Assembly: GCA_001692895.1 (NCBI GenBank)
Contig: KV748189.1
Span: 566,432-630,431, forward strand
Direction of reading: 5' to 3'
DNA: 64,000 bases
Origin: Cenococcum geophilum 1.58
Taxonomy: Eukaryota > Ascomycota > Dothideomycetes > Gloniales > Gloniaceae
How positions within the stretch are numbered: position 1 is the stretch's first letter; every line of letters starts with the position of its first letter. Under the pieces are notes generated by a model. It saw nothing but the letters and a program-made list of their open reading frames with translations. It had not been told where the DNA came from and made no database searches. Positions 11,210 to 23,541 of the stretch are shown here, in pieces. Made by a program: the position numbers and the translations under genes.

Positions 11210-12720
11210 GTGACACCAGTATAGCAGATACTAATTTATAATAACCTATAACGGTCAGACAATTATAAGAGGTAATTAACCAGTTAATAACAAATAATGC
11301 GGCGCTAGAAGAAAGGGTTAATAGAATAGGAGTAATAAGGGTTAAGCTACCATCAATCGAGAGATTCTTAGGAGAAAGATCGAAGCTTAAGGGATTCCTT
11401 ACGTAAATGCACTTTAAAGTTACGTAAGAAGGGGCAAAGCTATTAACACCTATAGATTAAATAGCCTATGCAGGACTATTCCTATTAAGAAGAGCACTTA
11501 AGTGGTTTAAGCCTTACCTTATAGAAATCCAGGTAAATGGAATAATGACTATTAACTAAGAGGTACGGTTTATATTCTTAAGCTAGGAAGGGTTTATAAA
11601 GCGACTTATATAAATGTTCAGAGACCCAGAGGCAGTGACCACGGCAAAAAGAAAACTTTAAGATATTATATAACGAACCTTAGCGATTAAGTATATAATA
11701 TAGTTCCAGACGCTAGCAATATAAGTAGAGTAGAATAATAAGGCGCTTATGGCACAGTATAAGTAGGGACTTAAGGCTAAAGTTTAGGACGTAATTATCC
11801 TAATAAAAGATGTGGATACCCTAAGGGAGTTAATAGATTAAGCGATTAAGATTAATAATTGGATCTACCAAAGGGAATAGGCTAAGAAAGGTTAGGATAG
11901 AGTTCTATAGTTATATAAGGCGTAGAGTACGCATTAACCAAAGCTAAGTTAGAAACTATAGTATGGCGCAGAGCTAATAGACCTAAGTAGTACTAAAGAA
12001 GCCTATAAAAGATAGAGTAAGAAATTATAGAAACCTAGAGGTTAAGGATCTAGTAATTATAGGACTAAGGAGTAGAGGCTAAACTAGGGATCTTAGCAGC
12101 AGAAGACGTTTAGGCGGACTCTATAGTAAAGTTAATAGTTTAAAGACGGAGCTTATATAAATTGCGGGAAATAAGGTTATTTCGCGAGGGATTATAAAAA
12201 TAGTTAGAGTTACTATATAATAAAGGGAACTAGACTAGTAGCGGAAGATATATATATATAGAGGGACGATAGTATACTATAAGGAACAAAAGAGTGTTTA
12301 ATTAGAAGTTTTGCGTTTTATTATAATAACGCATACTAAATTTATAAAGACGCTAAGTACGGCGCAAGCTATTAATTATAGGAGCTAAAATTTACAGAGT
12401 ATAGAGGAACTAATAAACCAGTTTATAGATTAGACATTAAGGATGATAAATTTAATAAAGGTAAAACATTCTATAATAATAAGGTAATAAAGGCAGCTTA
12501 CTAGGAGCGTATAGACCTCAAAGATATTATACTAGAGGTAGAGGATAATTCTACTATAGAATAGGGAATATTAGTAGGGATTAAGACCCTACTAGATATA
12601 ATGTCTATTACTTTATAAGACGCAAAAGAAGTAGGACAGCGAACTACTTCGGCACTTAATAAAGGTAAGAAGCCAAAGGCTTAAGATTCTTATAGTGAGA
12701 TAAGAGACGACTAAGATTCT
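11210..12720 (+). pseudogene. Gypsy-A gag, degraded
   Basis: The capsid-like region is recognisable at about 11350-11660 (IERFLGERSKLKGFL, LFLLRRALKWFKPYL, FRDPEAVTTAKRKL). At about 12150-12195 lies a zinc knuckle, YINCGK-GYFARDYK, in which two of the Cys/His positions of C-x2-C-x4-H-x4-C have become Tyr, as RIP would do. Many TAG and TAA codons interrupt it. Confidence 0.75.
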
Positions 12721-15700
12721 TAAGATAAGATAAGGTAGACCTAAGGACCTATAACGGACAGAAACCGATGGAGTAGGGTAGTAGCTCAGTTTAAGGATAT
12801 ATAAATGAGCTTAGAATAAAGTTTCCTATAGGTATAAAACTCTTAAGACAAAATAAGTAAGATTTAAGACTTTTAAGACAAGATAAGAACACTAAATAAG
12901 CCTAGTTAAACTAAGGCAGGAGTAAAGCTTAAGTTAGAAGTAAGCTTAGAATTAAGAATCCTATAGAACTAAGACTTTAAGACACGAATAAGGACTATTA
13001 ACTAGATTAAAGAATCTGCGGCATAAATAGTAACTAGATTAGGAGACAGATATATAGACCTAGAGGACTTACTAGGGGAATATAGTATTCGGCCTAAAGA
13101 TTAAAAAGTTAATACTAAGATTAAGAAGTAAGAAGACTTTAAGGATCTACTTATAAGACGTAAAAAGAAAGAAACTATAGAGGAATTTAGAGCAAAAATT
13201 ACCTTATAGTAAGAATAGAAACTAAATAAAAGATCTAGTATATTAGGACGTATAAGACACAGAGCACCTATATAAAGAATTATCAATAGGCCTAGGGTAG
13301 GCATACTAAGAGCTAAGTAGCTTACTAAACTGGAACAAGAAGAGGATCTAGAGATTCCAACTAGGTTTAAAAAACGATATATAAAAGGCTGTTACAATAT
13401 AGTAATAAGAAAATACTTCCTTACGGACAAGCCGTATACACTCTAGCAGCTATACTAAAAGTGGTATAGACAAAGGCATAATAATAAGTAGGAAGATTTC
13501 TATATGTGGTTAGATAAGAAAGTTATTTAAAACCACCCAATTACGGAAAAAGCGATAAGTTATATTAAGGGAGCCTTAATTATAATATTAAGAGATTTAA
13601 AGAAGCGTTTAGAGGACTAGAGAAGTAAAAGACGTATCTTAGTACCTATAAATAAAGTCGTAACGTTTAGATTAATATAATAGAGGTTTAAACTTAAGGA
13701 TAAAGACAAACTAAGAGTTAACCTAAAGCACTAAGCACACTATACGTTATTATGGATTATATATATAGATAATACGTGCAATATATATAGAGCACTAAAA
13801 GATAAGCATTAAAAATATTTTATAAGAATATATTAGATAACCGAGAAATAAAAATACCGGAATACTAAGTATATATATAGCTGGCATCTAATAGAAGTTT
13901 AGGAGCTAGGTAACTTAATACTTTAGCTAGAAAGATTTCTTACAAAAGAATGCCTAGATAAATAATAGTGGTGGGAATACCTAAAGAATATATGTCTATA
14001 GTATATTAAAGATAAAAAGTAAACTAAGTATTAGCTAAAGATAAACTAAGTATAAACAGGATTAAGTAGCTAATAGTTAGGAAAAGTAGAGGCCTATAGG
14101 ACTAGAGGGAGCTAGTAGTAGAGCCTTAGACCCTTAAAGGAATTTAAGGATAATACCTAAATTTATAAGTTAAATAGCAAGATTAGTAGTTTAAAGTATT
14201 AATAGATAGTAGAGCAATAAGGAACTATATCTTACCAGTAGCAGTTAAAAGAATAGGATTACTATATAGGAAAAAGGAGCATCTTTACCTATTAGTGATA
14301 ATTTTAGGAGATCTAATAGCCTATAGAGGAGGTATTATTAATCTTAAAACCGGACCTATTTAGTTAACTATTAAAGGGAGATAAATTAAGATGTCTTTTG
14401 ATATATTACTATTAGGAAATAATAAGGCAGCACTAGGAATGCCTTAGTTATAGAAATATAACCTAAAGATTAATTAGGTTATAGGTTAAGTCGATATTAA
14501 AGATACTTAATAATATAAAATGCGATAATAAGCCAAGTTAGTATAGTACTAAGTAGGGGCAACCTATAAAGAAATAGAGAAAGGACTAAGTTATATACTA
14601 AAGAGATACTATAAGTATAGCAAAAAACTATGGTTACTAGAGAGTAAGAAGCTGTTAGAGTATATAGTATAGGACTATAAAATAGAGTTAGAACTAGAAA
14701 TAAGTCTAAAGTTCTTTCTAATCTATAAGCTTACTAAAGAAGAAGGTAGAGTACTAAAAGAGTTTATNTAAGAGAACTTANAAAAGGGATATATTAGACT
14801 ATTATAGTTATTAGTAGGTTATCTAGTACTATTTATATTAAAGAAGAATAGTAAACTACGGCTATATATTAACTATAGACAGTTAAACAGCATCACTAGG
14901 AAGGATAGGTATCCTTTACCCTTAATTAGCAAAATTTAAAATAGGATAGGTAATACGTAAATCTTTATAAAGATAGATCTAAGATAGGCGTACTATTAGA
15001 TTAGGATTAAGGAAGNCAANAAATANAANGCAGCCTTTAGGTTAAAGNAAGGACTATATAAACTATTAGTTATATAATTNNGGCTTATAAANNNACTAGT
15101 AACATTCTAGAAGCGTATTAATAATATANTAGAAGAATACTTAGATAAATTTATTATAGTATACCTTAACGATATTATTATCTATTTAATAACTAAGGAA
15201 AAATATAGGGAATACATTAAATAGGTCTTAAAGAGACTATAAGAAGAATAGATATTAGTAGCAATTAAGAAATGCGAGTTCTTTACTAGGAAGACCGATT
15301 TTATTAGATTTATTATTAAACTAGGCCAACTTAATATAGACCTAAAGAAGATTAAGGCTATAGTAAATTAGTAAGAATTAGAAAACGTTACGTAATTAAG
15401 ATTATTCCTAGGGTTTTATAATTACTATAGAAGGTTTATAGCGTAATAGTTAAAGGATATTAAGCTATTTACGCGGTTAACGAAGAAAGAAGAACTATAG
15501 GTATGGGGAGAGGAACAGCAAAAACTTTTTAAGAAAGTTAAAGAGTTATTTACCTAAGAGCTAGTTCTTAAGATCTATTAACTAGAATTAGAGATAGTTG
15601 TAGAGATAGATATATTAGACTATATACTAGGGGTATACTTTATATAGAAATATTAAGATAGATAGCACCTAGTGGCATACTATAGTTGGAAGATAATATT

Positions 15701-17520
15701 ACTAGAGTTAAACTATAATATTTATAATAAGGAGTTATTAGGTATAGTTATAGCATTAAAAGAATAGAGAGTATTCTTATAAGGTATAGAGAAACTATTT
15801 ATAGTTAAGATAGATTATAAGAACCTAATAGGATTCCTAATAATAAAGGAACTTAACTAAAGATAGGTTAGATGGGCAGAGATACTTATAGAATACTATT
15901 TTAAGATTTAGTATACTAAGGGTATAGATAATACACAAGTAGATACTCTAAGTTAAAAAGCTAAACAATAAAATAACAAAAAGCTATTAGGGGCTTTACT
16001 GCGAAAAGATATAGACAGATTAATTAGGTATAATTATCCAAAGATTATAGTAACTTAGGAAGATAAGGAACTAGAAAAAGTCTATAAGACACTAGAAAGC
16101 TTTTAGGTATAGAGAATTCTAGAAGTATAGCTAGAAGATCTATAGACGGATATATATAAAAATTAAGAAGTAAAGTATATCCTAAAAAGCATAGCGGAGT
16201 ATTTTGTGGAAGACTTCTATAAGGGAATAACTTAGGAACATAATAGAGCTATAGGCTTAGTATTAAGACTCTAAAAGGAGTATATTATTAATAGAATTTA
16301 GAAACTAGTATAGAAAGTTATAAAGAAATATCTAGATTGCTAAAGGAATAAACTAATAAGGTATAAGCTATATGGAGGGCTACAACCTATTAAAATACTA
16401 GAGAGACTATAGGAGGTTATATTATAGGACTTTATTATTAAGTTGCTAAAGTTAAGAGACCCTATTACTAGATAAGATTATAACGCAATTTTAGTAATAG
16501 TAGATAAGCTTATAAAGTGGGGATACTTTATAGTATATATAGAAGAGATATTAGCAGAAGATGTCGCTAGAATCTATATTAAGGAAGTATTTATAAGATA
16601 TAGAGTATTAAGCAAGATTATATTAGATAGAGATTTAAGATTTATAGCAGCGTTTTAGGAGGTATTCTTAGCGGAATAAGGAGTTAGAGTAGCAACTTTT
16701 ACTATATATTATCCGCAGACAAATAGTTAAACGGAAAGATTAAACTAGATACTAGAGCAGTATCTAAAACACTATATTAATTACGCGTAGAATAATTAGG
16801 TATTATTACTACTAGTTATATAGTTTATATATAATATAACACCTTAAAAAGGAATAGGTATATTACTATTTAAGGTAAATTACGGATATAAGCTAAGAAT
16901 ATCGTTATTGCTATAGTAAGTAAAGAAGACGAGTAGTATAGCTAAAGAAAGAATTAAAATATTAATAAATCTTTATATAGACTTTATAGAATTAGTAAAG
17001 AAAGTATAAGAGAGAATAAAAAAGTACTATAATACTAAGAGATCTAAGGGACTAGATCTTAAGGAGGGAGATAAAGTATAGCTACTATATAAAATTTTTA
17101 AGAGTTGACAACTAAGTAAGAAGTTAGACTATGTTAGACTAGGACCTTTTAAAATTATATAAAAGATTTCACTAGTTATATTTAAGTTAAACCTACTAGC
17201 TAAAATAAAGATCTACCCTATATAGTATATTGTAATGCTAGAGCTAGTATATAGGAATATTAAGCCACTAGTTTATAAAGCAGACACGTATAAAGGATAG
17301 GAAGAAGATAAATAGTAAATTTTAAAGATCGTTAGTTATAAGGATATTAATAATAAAATATAGTATAAGGTTAAGTAGATAGGCTACACTAAGACTACCT
17401 AGGAGCTATTAGAGAATTTAAAGAACGCTATAGGAAAGGTATAGGAGTATTAGAAGAGATTAGGTCAGGTAGTATTAATAAAGAAGGATTACTAAAGAAT
17501 AAGTTACCTAAGGGGGACCT
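12721..17520 (+). pseudogene. Gypsy-A pol: protease, RT, RNase H, integrase, chromodomain
   Basis: Reverse transcriptase lies at about 14720-15480. It includes [18 protein letters not shown] and VYLNDIIIYL, the last being the YxDD box with one Asp changed to Asn. RNase H follows to about 15960. Integrase lies at about 16300-17000 and includes a catalytic-core segment around NAILVIVDKLIKWGYF. The C-terminal end at about 17320-17480 reads KIVSYKDINN...YKVK-IGYTKTT-ELLENLKNA, a degraded chromodomain, which defines the chromovirus branch. Chromodomains of this group direct insertion to heterochromatin. About a dozen N bases lie between 14767 and 15129 in the RT region. Confidence 0.85.
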
Positions 17521-18208
17521 AAAAAGAGCAGTTACTAAACTACTCGGATCTATTTCCTTCTTACTTAAAAGAGAATTAGTTCTCTTATTACTAAGTTCTT
17601 ATAAACCTTATTTTATAAATTTCCACTCTTTAAAATAGACCTTTTTATAAACCTTCTTAAGATGGATTAACTAAGTGGATGCCGTAAGATAAGACTTAAG
17701 GGCCCGTTGCTAAGTATTAGCAGCCTCCTGTTTAGCGTCCTAGGAACGGCGTAGTTCCGCCAAAGTAACAGATAGTTTATTATTTAGCCGCGTAGCAGTA
17801 GATTAAATATAAGACCTTAAGATAAATTAATTAGGGAACTAGACGACTATTAAGAGCAATAAGTTGCGTATATTTAGCATTAGAGATAGAGTAAACATTA
17901 TAGGATAAATAAATATTTGCTTTAGTGCACTTTAAATAAGAGGATAGTTATTATATAGATAGGTTCGCTAACGTAATATAGACTAACCCCTCTTTTAAGC
18001 AGTAAGAATACGGAGATAGTATAATCTTACTAAGAGACAATATCGCAGTAATAGTATAAATGCGACGAGCAGTTAAAGAAGAAGAAATTGCTTTAGGTAT
18101 AATAAGCAATAATATTAACTAAATTAATTAGATAGATATTATACCTCTAGTAAACGACCTAGAGATATTTAGGATCTTTAAGGATAAAGATAAAGAGGAG
18201 GGAGATAG

Positions 18209-18632
18209 TGTTACGGACGCTTTAAGTACAATATTATGACTACTTGGGGAAAAGTTAGAAGAAGCTAGTTAGTTAATTTAGGCACGGTTTAAGATAGAGC
18301 CGATAGAGCTATATAATGAGGAATAGTAACTAAGGTTATATAGGGTAATCTATATAATTTATAGGATCTATATAATCTATAATAAAGTAGATAGAGCATA
18401 CGTATATTACGTATAAGGAGGATTTCTTAGAAGTACGGTTGTGTATTTAAAGGACTATAGTCCCTACCTAGATAGTTCCTTCCTAGTAGTAATTCTTAGA
18501 ATACAATTAGAGTTAATTTATTAGGCAACCACTCCACTAGTTATTATTACGTTGTTAACTTTAACTTACTTTACCTATATACTTAGCCTAATAATAAGCC
18601 TATTGTAGTACCTGCTATAAGGTTCCGTTATA
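18209..18632 (+). repeat. 3' LTR of Gypsy-A
   Basis: 424 bp. It starts TGTTACGGACGC and ends GGTTCCGTTATA, and aligns end to end with 10683-11106. Most differences are C/T or G/A. Confidence 0.9.
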
Positions 18633-19813
18633 CTAGTTATATAAGATTATTCTAATTTACTTACTACCGCACTCTACCTACCTCCTCTAGCCTCTTAATT
18701 TAGTTATATTTTTAGTCCTTAAGCGTCTATATTTAGTAAAAGTTAATAAATATATATTAAATGGAATTACCGGTATTAATAAGGAGTACTTCCTAAAGAT
18801 TATTAGTAAGATTTAGCCTTAAGTCTATACTACTAAGTTAATTAATAGCGCTTTTAAAGCTGTAGGTCTTCTACCTCTTAACCCTAAACAAGTGCTAAAG
18901 CGCTATACTAGGCAGCCTTTATCTAATCAACTATTTACACTACCCCTAGATATACTAGTAACGCTTCTATCCTCCCCTTTATATTCTTATACGCCCTAAA
19001 CTTATACTAATTAAGCTTAATACACCTATATAATTCTTTACCCTAAGACTATACCTAAGGCGGCTAAGATTGTTGTTAGGAAGCTAATAAGGCGGCTATA
19101 ATTATTGGAGGAGGGTATAAAGTTAATAGAGGTTAAAGCTATTAGCCTTCGTAACTATACTATAGAGAGGAATAAGAGGAAGTAGAGGAAGCGTACTGTG
19201 CTCTCTCGCGAATTAGTGCTTACTACTAAGATAATAAGGGCAGTTGTTGCTGCTAAAGAGGCTACTAAGGAGCTTAAAAAAACGCCAAGATTGCGCAAGA
19301 GCAAGCTAAAAGAGACCGCTAGGCTGCTGCTATAACTGCTAAGAAGTAAGTTAGAGTTAGAAAAAAGGCTTATATTACTATTATAAAGCTTAAAAAGGTT
19401 GCTAATTAACACCAAAGGGAGGCTGGTAAGGCTAGAAAGGTAGTAAAGAAGGTATAGAAGGCCTCTTAGACTGCATCTAGTATATATAAAAAGAAGCTCA
19501 CTAAGGACGCTTTATAAGTAGTAATTTAGGCAGCTAAAGACATAATATTTACATAAGCTACTGCTAAACAGCTTTAAGAATAAGCTAAGGTGTTACTTAA
19601 CGCTGCCTTTACTGCTTTAGTACACTATAAGGAACTTATTGCAGCCTTAAAGAGGATTAAGGAGGCAGCTACTTAACTAGACGAGCTGCCTAATGAGGAA
19701 GATAATAAGGAGGACAGCGCCTTAAGCGACGAAGAGGCCTTAGATGAGGACTTTAATCCGCCAACTCGCGGTTATATAGGCCTTCTAAGCAATCAGCTGC
19801 CTAATACACTGTA
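18633..19813 (+). pseudogene. Pogo-family transposase, 3' part
   Basis: After the second CTAGT copy the transposase reading resumes with a degraded LPP...SHLLQPLD-like region (ALYLPPLAS), then LYLLPLNPKQVLKRY-like text (LLPLNPKQVLKRYTRQPLS). A Lys/Arg/Ala-rich tail follows (about 19050-19700), ending in an acidic DELPNEEDNKEDSALSDEEA stretch typical of fungal pogo C-termini. It is interrupted by many RIP stops. A stop near 19811 may itself be RIP-made. Confidence 0.75.
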
Positions 19814-19958
19814 AAAAGTCGATATAGACTCTCTCATATATATATTTAAGGCTTCATTCGGGTTTAATAATAAAATAATACTTTGCGATGGTTTTTACTA
19901 GCGATTTGCCTGCAAATCGGCATTCGGCAGTATTTTGGTGTTCCGTTATAACTAAATG

Positions 19959-20024
19959 CGGTTAGATTTCCGTCATAACTAGGTGGACCGTCATAACCCG
20001 GTGACCAACGTTACCTCGGGTCAA
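19959..20024. repeat. Right terminal inverted repeat of pogo-type element
   Basis: This is the reverse complement of the left terminal repeat. It begins GCGGTTAGATTTCCGTCATA and ends with GGGTCAA followed by TA. Confidence 0.85.
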
Positions 20025-20103
20025 TAAATAACCTGGCGTTATATAACTAGCCATCTAATAACTCTCTATACCCACAACAATAGACTTAGAAAGTCCTCCT
20101 TCT

Positions 20104-21213
20104 ATGCCTTAGCATGATCGCATTAGCTTATGGCTTACTTCTAGGTATAAATCCTATCTCCTTTTTACTCCTCCGCCTGACGACGACTCGAAACTATACT
20201 TAGCTCTATTAAAGTAGAAGCGCGCTATATCCTTCCCCGCGAGTATACCTACCTCTAGCTCGTATTATAGCGATAGCCTAAAGTGGTAAAGAACTAATAA
20301 TGCTAGTAGTGTCTGCCTAAGTAGAGCGTATTATAACTCAAAAGCGAAACTCTGTCATCACCATTCTAAGGCGGCTATTTGGATTTTACCAGGGAGAAGA
20401 TTGCCTATACAGAGAGAGTGTATGGACCACCGAGGATCTGCATGTTAGAAGACCTCTACTTCTTCCAGCATCGCAGTGGGCTGCTCAACGGTTTTGCGGA
20501 TCCTAAAACCGTTTCCGTATTTATGAAGAAGATTGTGGCGCTCCAGTATCTAAAATTGATCGATTATCTGAGAGCCATGATAGCAGAGCGAGAGTTGCTT
20601 CTGCTACAGCGTGATGGCGTTCGCGGACTTCCGGCCGACTAGGTTGAACAGCAATGGAGTGACCTTCAGGCTATGGTGCAACCCTGCTCCGAATATGTTG
20701 AAAACGTCGAGGTTATACACTTGAGTTTAGGATACCCCCTAGCAGAACCTGATACTCGTCCGGATCCTGAGAAACAAAAGGCGTCCTGGGTAAGCTGCCA
20801 GAGAGACTTTCAATATATTCTTATGTATCTCAGAGGTCTGAAGCTCAGGGCCTATCAGCTGAATAACAGTGTGATAGGACCTGGAGCATGGCTGGTACCC
20901 GGCAAGCCCTGATGGAAAATGGGGTTTATGCGTGAGGTGAAATGTGTGAAGTCACTTACGCTGGCTGGCTTGATTTTTATTCCTCTAATATACACATCCG
21001 GCCTATTCAGTATGAATGATCGCTATATACCAGGAGCAAGCCATTTCTGGAGATATTTCGCGGTATCTCTACCCATGATGCCTGCAGTACTGTTGGGTTA
21101 TTACGTCCTAGACAAAGGATACGACGAGAAGGCTAAATGGTCCTTTGAAACCTTTAAGAATTCTCTAGGTAAATCCCTGGGAGTCCGGAATGTCAAAGAA
21201 TCTCTCCCGGAGT
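20104..21213 (+). pseudogene. CorA-like (Mg2+ transporter-like) membrane protein, pseudogene
   Basis: From an ATG at 20104 a protein can be followed in three segments. The N-terminal part has RIP-type stops at about 20110, 20212 and 20290. Near 20400 the frame changes, then VYGPPRICMLEDLYFFQH onward is clean except TAG at 20640 in PAD-VEQQW, probably Trp. Around 20880-20935 the expected AGTRQAL is in another frame, so a small indel pair is present. The C-terminus carries the two CorA-type membrane helices: VKSLTLAGLIFIPLIYTSG, FSMNDRYIPGASHFWRYF (where CorA has GMN), then VSLPMMPAVLLGYYVL. Family members move divalent cations or have lost that role in fungi. Damage is denser on the transposon side. 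Confidence 0.65.
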
Positions 21214-23541
21214 AGTGGATATTCTTGTAAGTATTCTGCAATGTCTCACAGGGATGACGGTGGCAAGGACCGTTGATTCAGCAATTTTGGACTAGTTTCC
21301 AATGGCAGTATAAATCCAAAATTGTGAAAGAGAACTTGCGTTTTACTGTGCATATTGTTGAAATGTTCTCTCGGGAATAGGGATTGCATCTCCGTGTGGC
21401 TTCAGAAATGCACCACGATGTGCTTAATGGGGCCTACTTACGCAAAACGCAATTGTGCTCAACAACCGATTGGTCCACCAATTGGCGACCGAAACATGCA
21501 GAAACAGGAATTCGATAAAGAAACCGGCTACTTGTGCATGAATTTTGGACTGACAAAGGAAAAAAGTTGCAGACTATTACCTTAAGGCCACTACAAAGCT
21601 CTTACCTTCCATCACCTCAGCAGCGTAACATGCTTACTTTCCCTCTCGCCTCTACGTCTGGGAAAAGCCACAGGCTTGATTTCGAGAAATTCTCCGTTAG
21701 GGCATCTCCACGCGTTTGCACATGGCAGCCCATAGCCCACATCCGTTGTACCCGGTCTGCCACTGTTGAGCGAAGAGCCAACGGAAGCCGGGAATGTAGC
21801 CATCCACCGACCTTTTGGCTCGCCTACTCGGCACGATGGTGCAGGGATGCCTCCGATCGCGCGTCGCCGTCACGGCTCGCGCGCTCAGGATATCCGTTTT
21901 GTCCCGTTGCCTTGCGCGAATCTAACAGGATGTCTTGATGGATGGAAGCGGGCGGAGAGGAACAAAAATTCACTCACCATTGTGCAAAAAATCACGGGGA
22001 CGGACTAACTCTTCAGCTCCCGTATGAGATTGAGTGAGAAAGCCGCCGCGTCACAAGAGCAGCTCGCGATCTCGACCCTTTTAAGATTAGAGTCAGAAGT
22101 GCAGATTAGATGTTTCGCTATTCGGATGTTAGAGTTGCAGCGGCAGAGAGCTGCCGAGGCGTCACAGCATCGCATTCTCGCAACTCGCTCCTCGCTCCTC
22201 GTATTCCGCGCGTTCCGCCCAAGGTGAGTCGTATACGCTCGTAGGCTCAATTGAGCATGCGAGCAGTGAGCAGTGAGCAGTGCGAAAGCGCCTTACAAGT
22301 AAATTTTGAAGGAGTGCAGGCGCCGCCCCCCCCCCCCCCCCCGGGGGCGAGACTCGTACATTCCCGTACTCTGCTCTCGCAATTGCGATCCTCGTTCTGC
22401 CTAGATGAAAGCGATGAAACGCCTTGTCTGAGAGCGCAGGGCCGAACTGCGGATTTCCATGGCTGCTGCCACGGTCAGCAGAAAACCCAAAACACACTCC
22501 TACCCGCTTCCGGCCAGGGTTTAATTCCTAAAACTTCAAATTCCGCGTCCAGCTGAACAGCTCGCAAAGCGAAGAAGCCGCAAACGATAAATCTTGAAAC
22601 GCGGCGGTACTCCGACAACCAAACTCCAGCTTCTGCTTCGCCGCGGAAAAAGCCAAATCAAAGCATTCCATCCTGATCACCCCGTGATTGCAATCAGGAT
22701 GCATGCCTCAGGATTGTCGCATCGGGCAAACTCATCCCTCCCTCTACAGCCTATGGTGAAAGAGCGCGTGTGGGTTCATCCGAAGGCCGCCGGGCGAACT
22801 GCAGTGTCAAAGCCGAGTGCCCGGGGCCTCTTCAGCCTTGCAGACGAAAACGAGAGGAACCAAGGGCTTGGAAGCGAAGGCGGCAGGCTTGGTGATGGGC
22901 GTGGGGCACGGCCCTGCCGATAGACCCGTGCAGAAGGCGAAATGGCGAGAATCACCGAACCCTGAATATAGGGCAGGGGTCTTGGTAAAAAACTGTCAGC
23001 TGAGAGCCTAAGGCTTGAAAGGGATGTTTTTGAAATTGTGTTTAGGTGTTCCAGGTGTTCCAGCTGATCATAGAGCGGTCGCAGAAGTAAGGTCACTTTC
23101 ACTTTGTCACAAGCACCGCATGATTTCAAAGACCGGGTTTTTCGGTGATATGATCAATGACCATTTCAATTGTTATCTAGCTAAGTCGCAGTCGAGTCTC
23201 AACCTCTTCATCAGCTGAGAGGGAGATCTCACTGTCTCTGCCCTGGTGATACCACTGATCCTTGTCCATCGTTTCACATGCTTCCGATCACTTCAACCCA
23301 CAAAACAAGAATCCCGAGTATCCTCCGGGAGAGTGGAATCGGCTCTTCGCAGCCTTGCAAACCCTTTGCGCCGCGGTGCCCAGTTCCCAAGATAAAGAAA
23401 AACAGTTCTCAACAAAAGAAAACTAAAGAAATTGCTTGATGTTTTGCTCCCAAAGCGCCATGCTAATGTGAATGAAATCATCGCTTGCTCAATCGCTGAA
23501 AGTCATAATGCCAATGTGAAAATGCTGTAATCAAGTGGCAG
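21214..23541. other. Gene-poor single-copy sequence, no gene recognised
   Basis: Base composition is ordinary and not RIP-mutated. Open frames of 60-117 codons occur on both strands but overlap each other, lack family resemblance and look like chance frames in GC-balanced DNA. A 17-base C run followed by GGGGG lies at 22326-22347. This stretch is likely 3' and intergenic sequence between the CorA-like pseudogene and the convergent acidic-protein gene. Confidence 0.5.
22326..22347. repeat. Poly-C tract followed by G run
   Basis: Seventeen C are followed directly by five G. The length may be unreliable, because such homopolymers are error-prone in sequencing. Confidence 0.8.

Larger units (their letters stand above)
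10683..18632 (+). mobile_element. Gypsy-A: Ty3/Gypsy chromovirus LTR retrotransposon
   Basis: This is a full-length element of 7.95 kb with two 424 bp LTRs (10683-11106, 18209-18632) and a 5 bp duplication CTAGT (10678-10682, 18633-18637). A purine-rich tract (AAGAGGAGGGAGATAG) directly precedes the 3' LTR. Internal order gag, protease, reverse transcriptase, RNase H, integrase, chromodomain is that of Ty3/Gypsy chromoviruses. It is heavily RIP-mutated and inactive. It sits inside the pogo-type transposase gene. A third, RIP-free copy of the LTR is at 53659-54082. Confidence 0.92.
9547..20024 (+). mobile_element. Pogo-type DNA transposon, split by Gypsy-A
   Basis: The element is bounded by terminal inverted repeats of about 60 bp (9547-9613 and 19959-20024). 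Both contain GGTCACCGGGTTATGACGG or its complement, and both are flanked by TA (9545-9546 and 20025-20026), the target duplication of Tc1/mariner/pogo elements. Its own length without the LTR retrotransposon is about 2.5 kb, enough for one transposase gene, which is present in two pieces on the plus strand. The right end stops about 80 bases before the start codon of the CorA-like pseudogene, so the insertion lies in that gene's upstream region. The TIRs are less RIP-altered than the interior. Confidence 0.8.

Noticed and set aside
19155-19415. 86-codon minus-strand frame
   Set aside because: Antisense to the Lys/Arg/Ala-rich tail of the pogo-type transposase; Leu/Ser-rich composition is a by-product.
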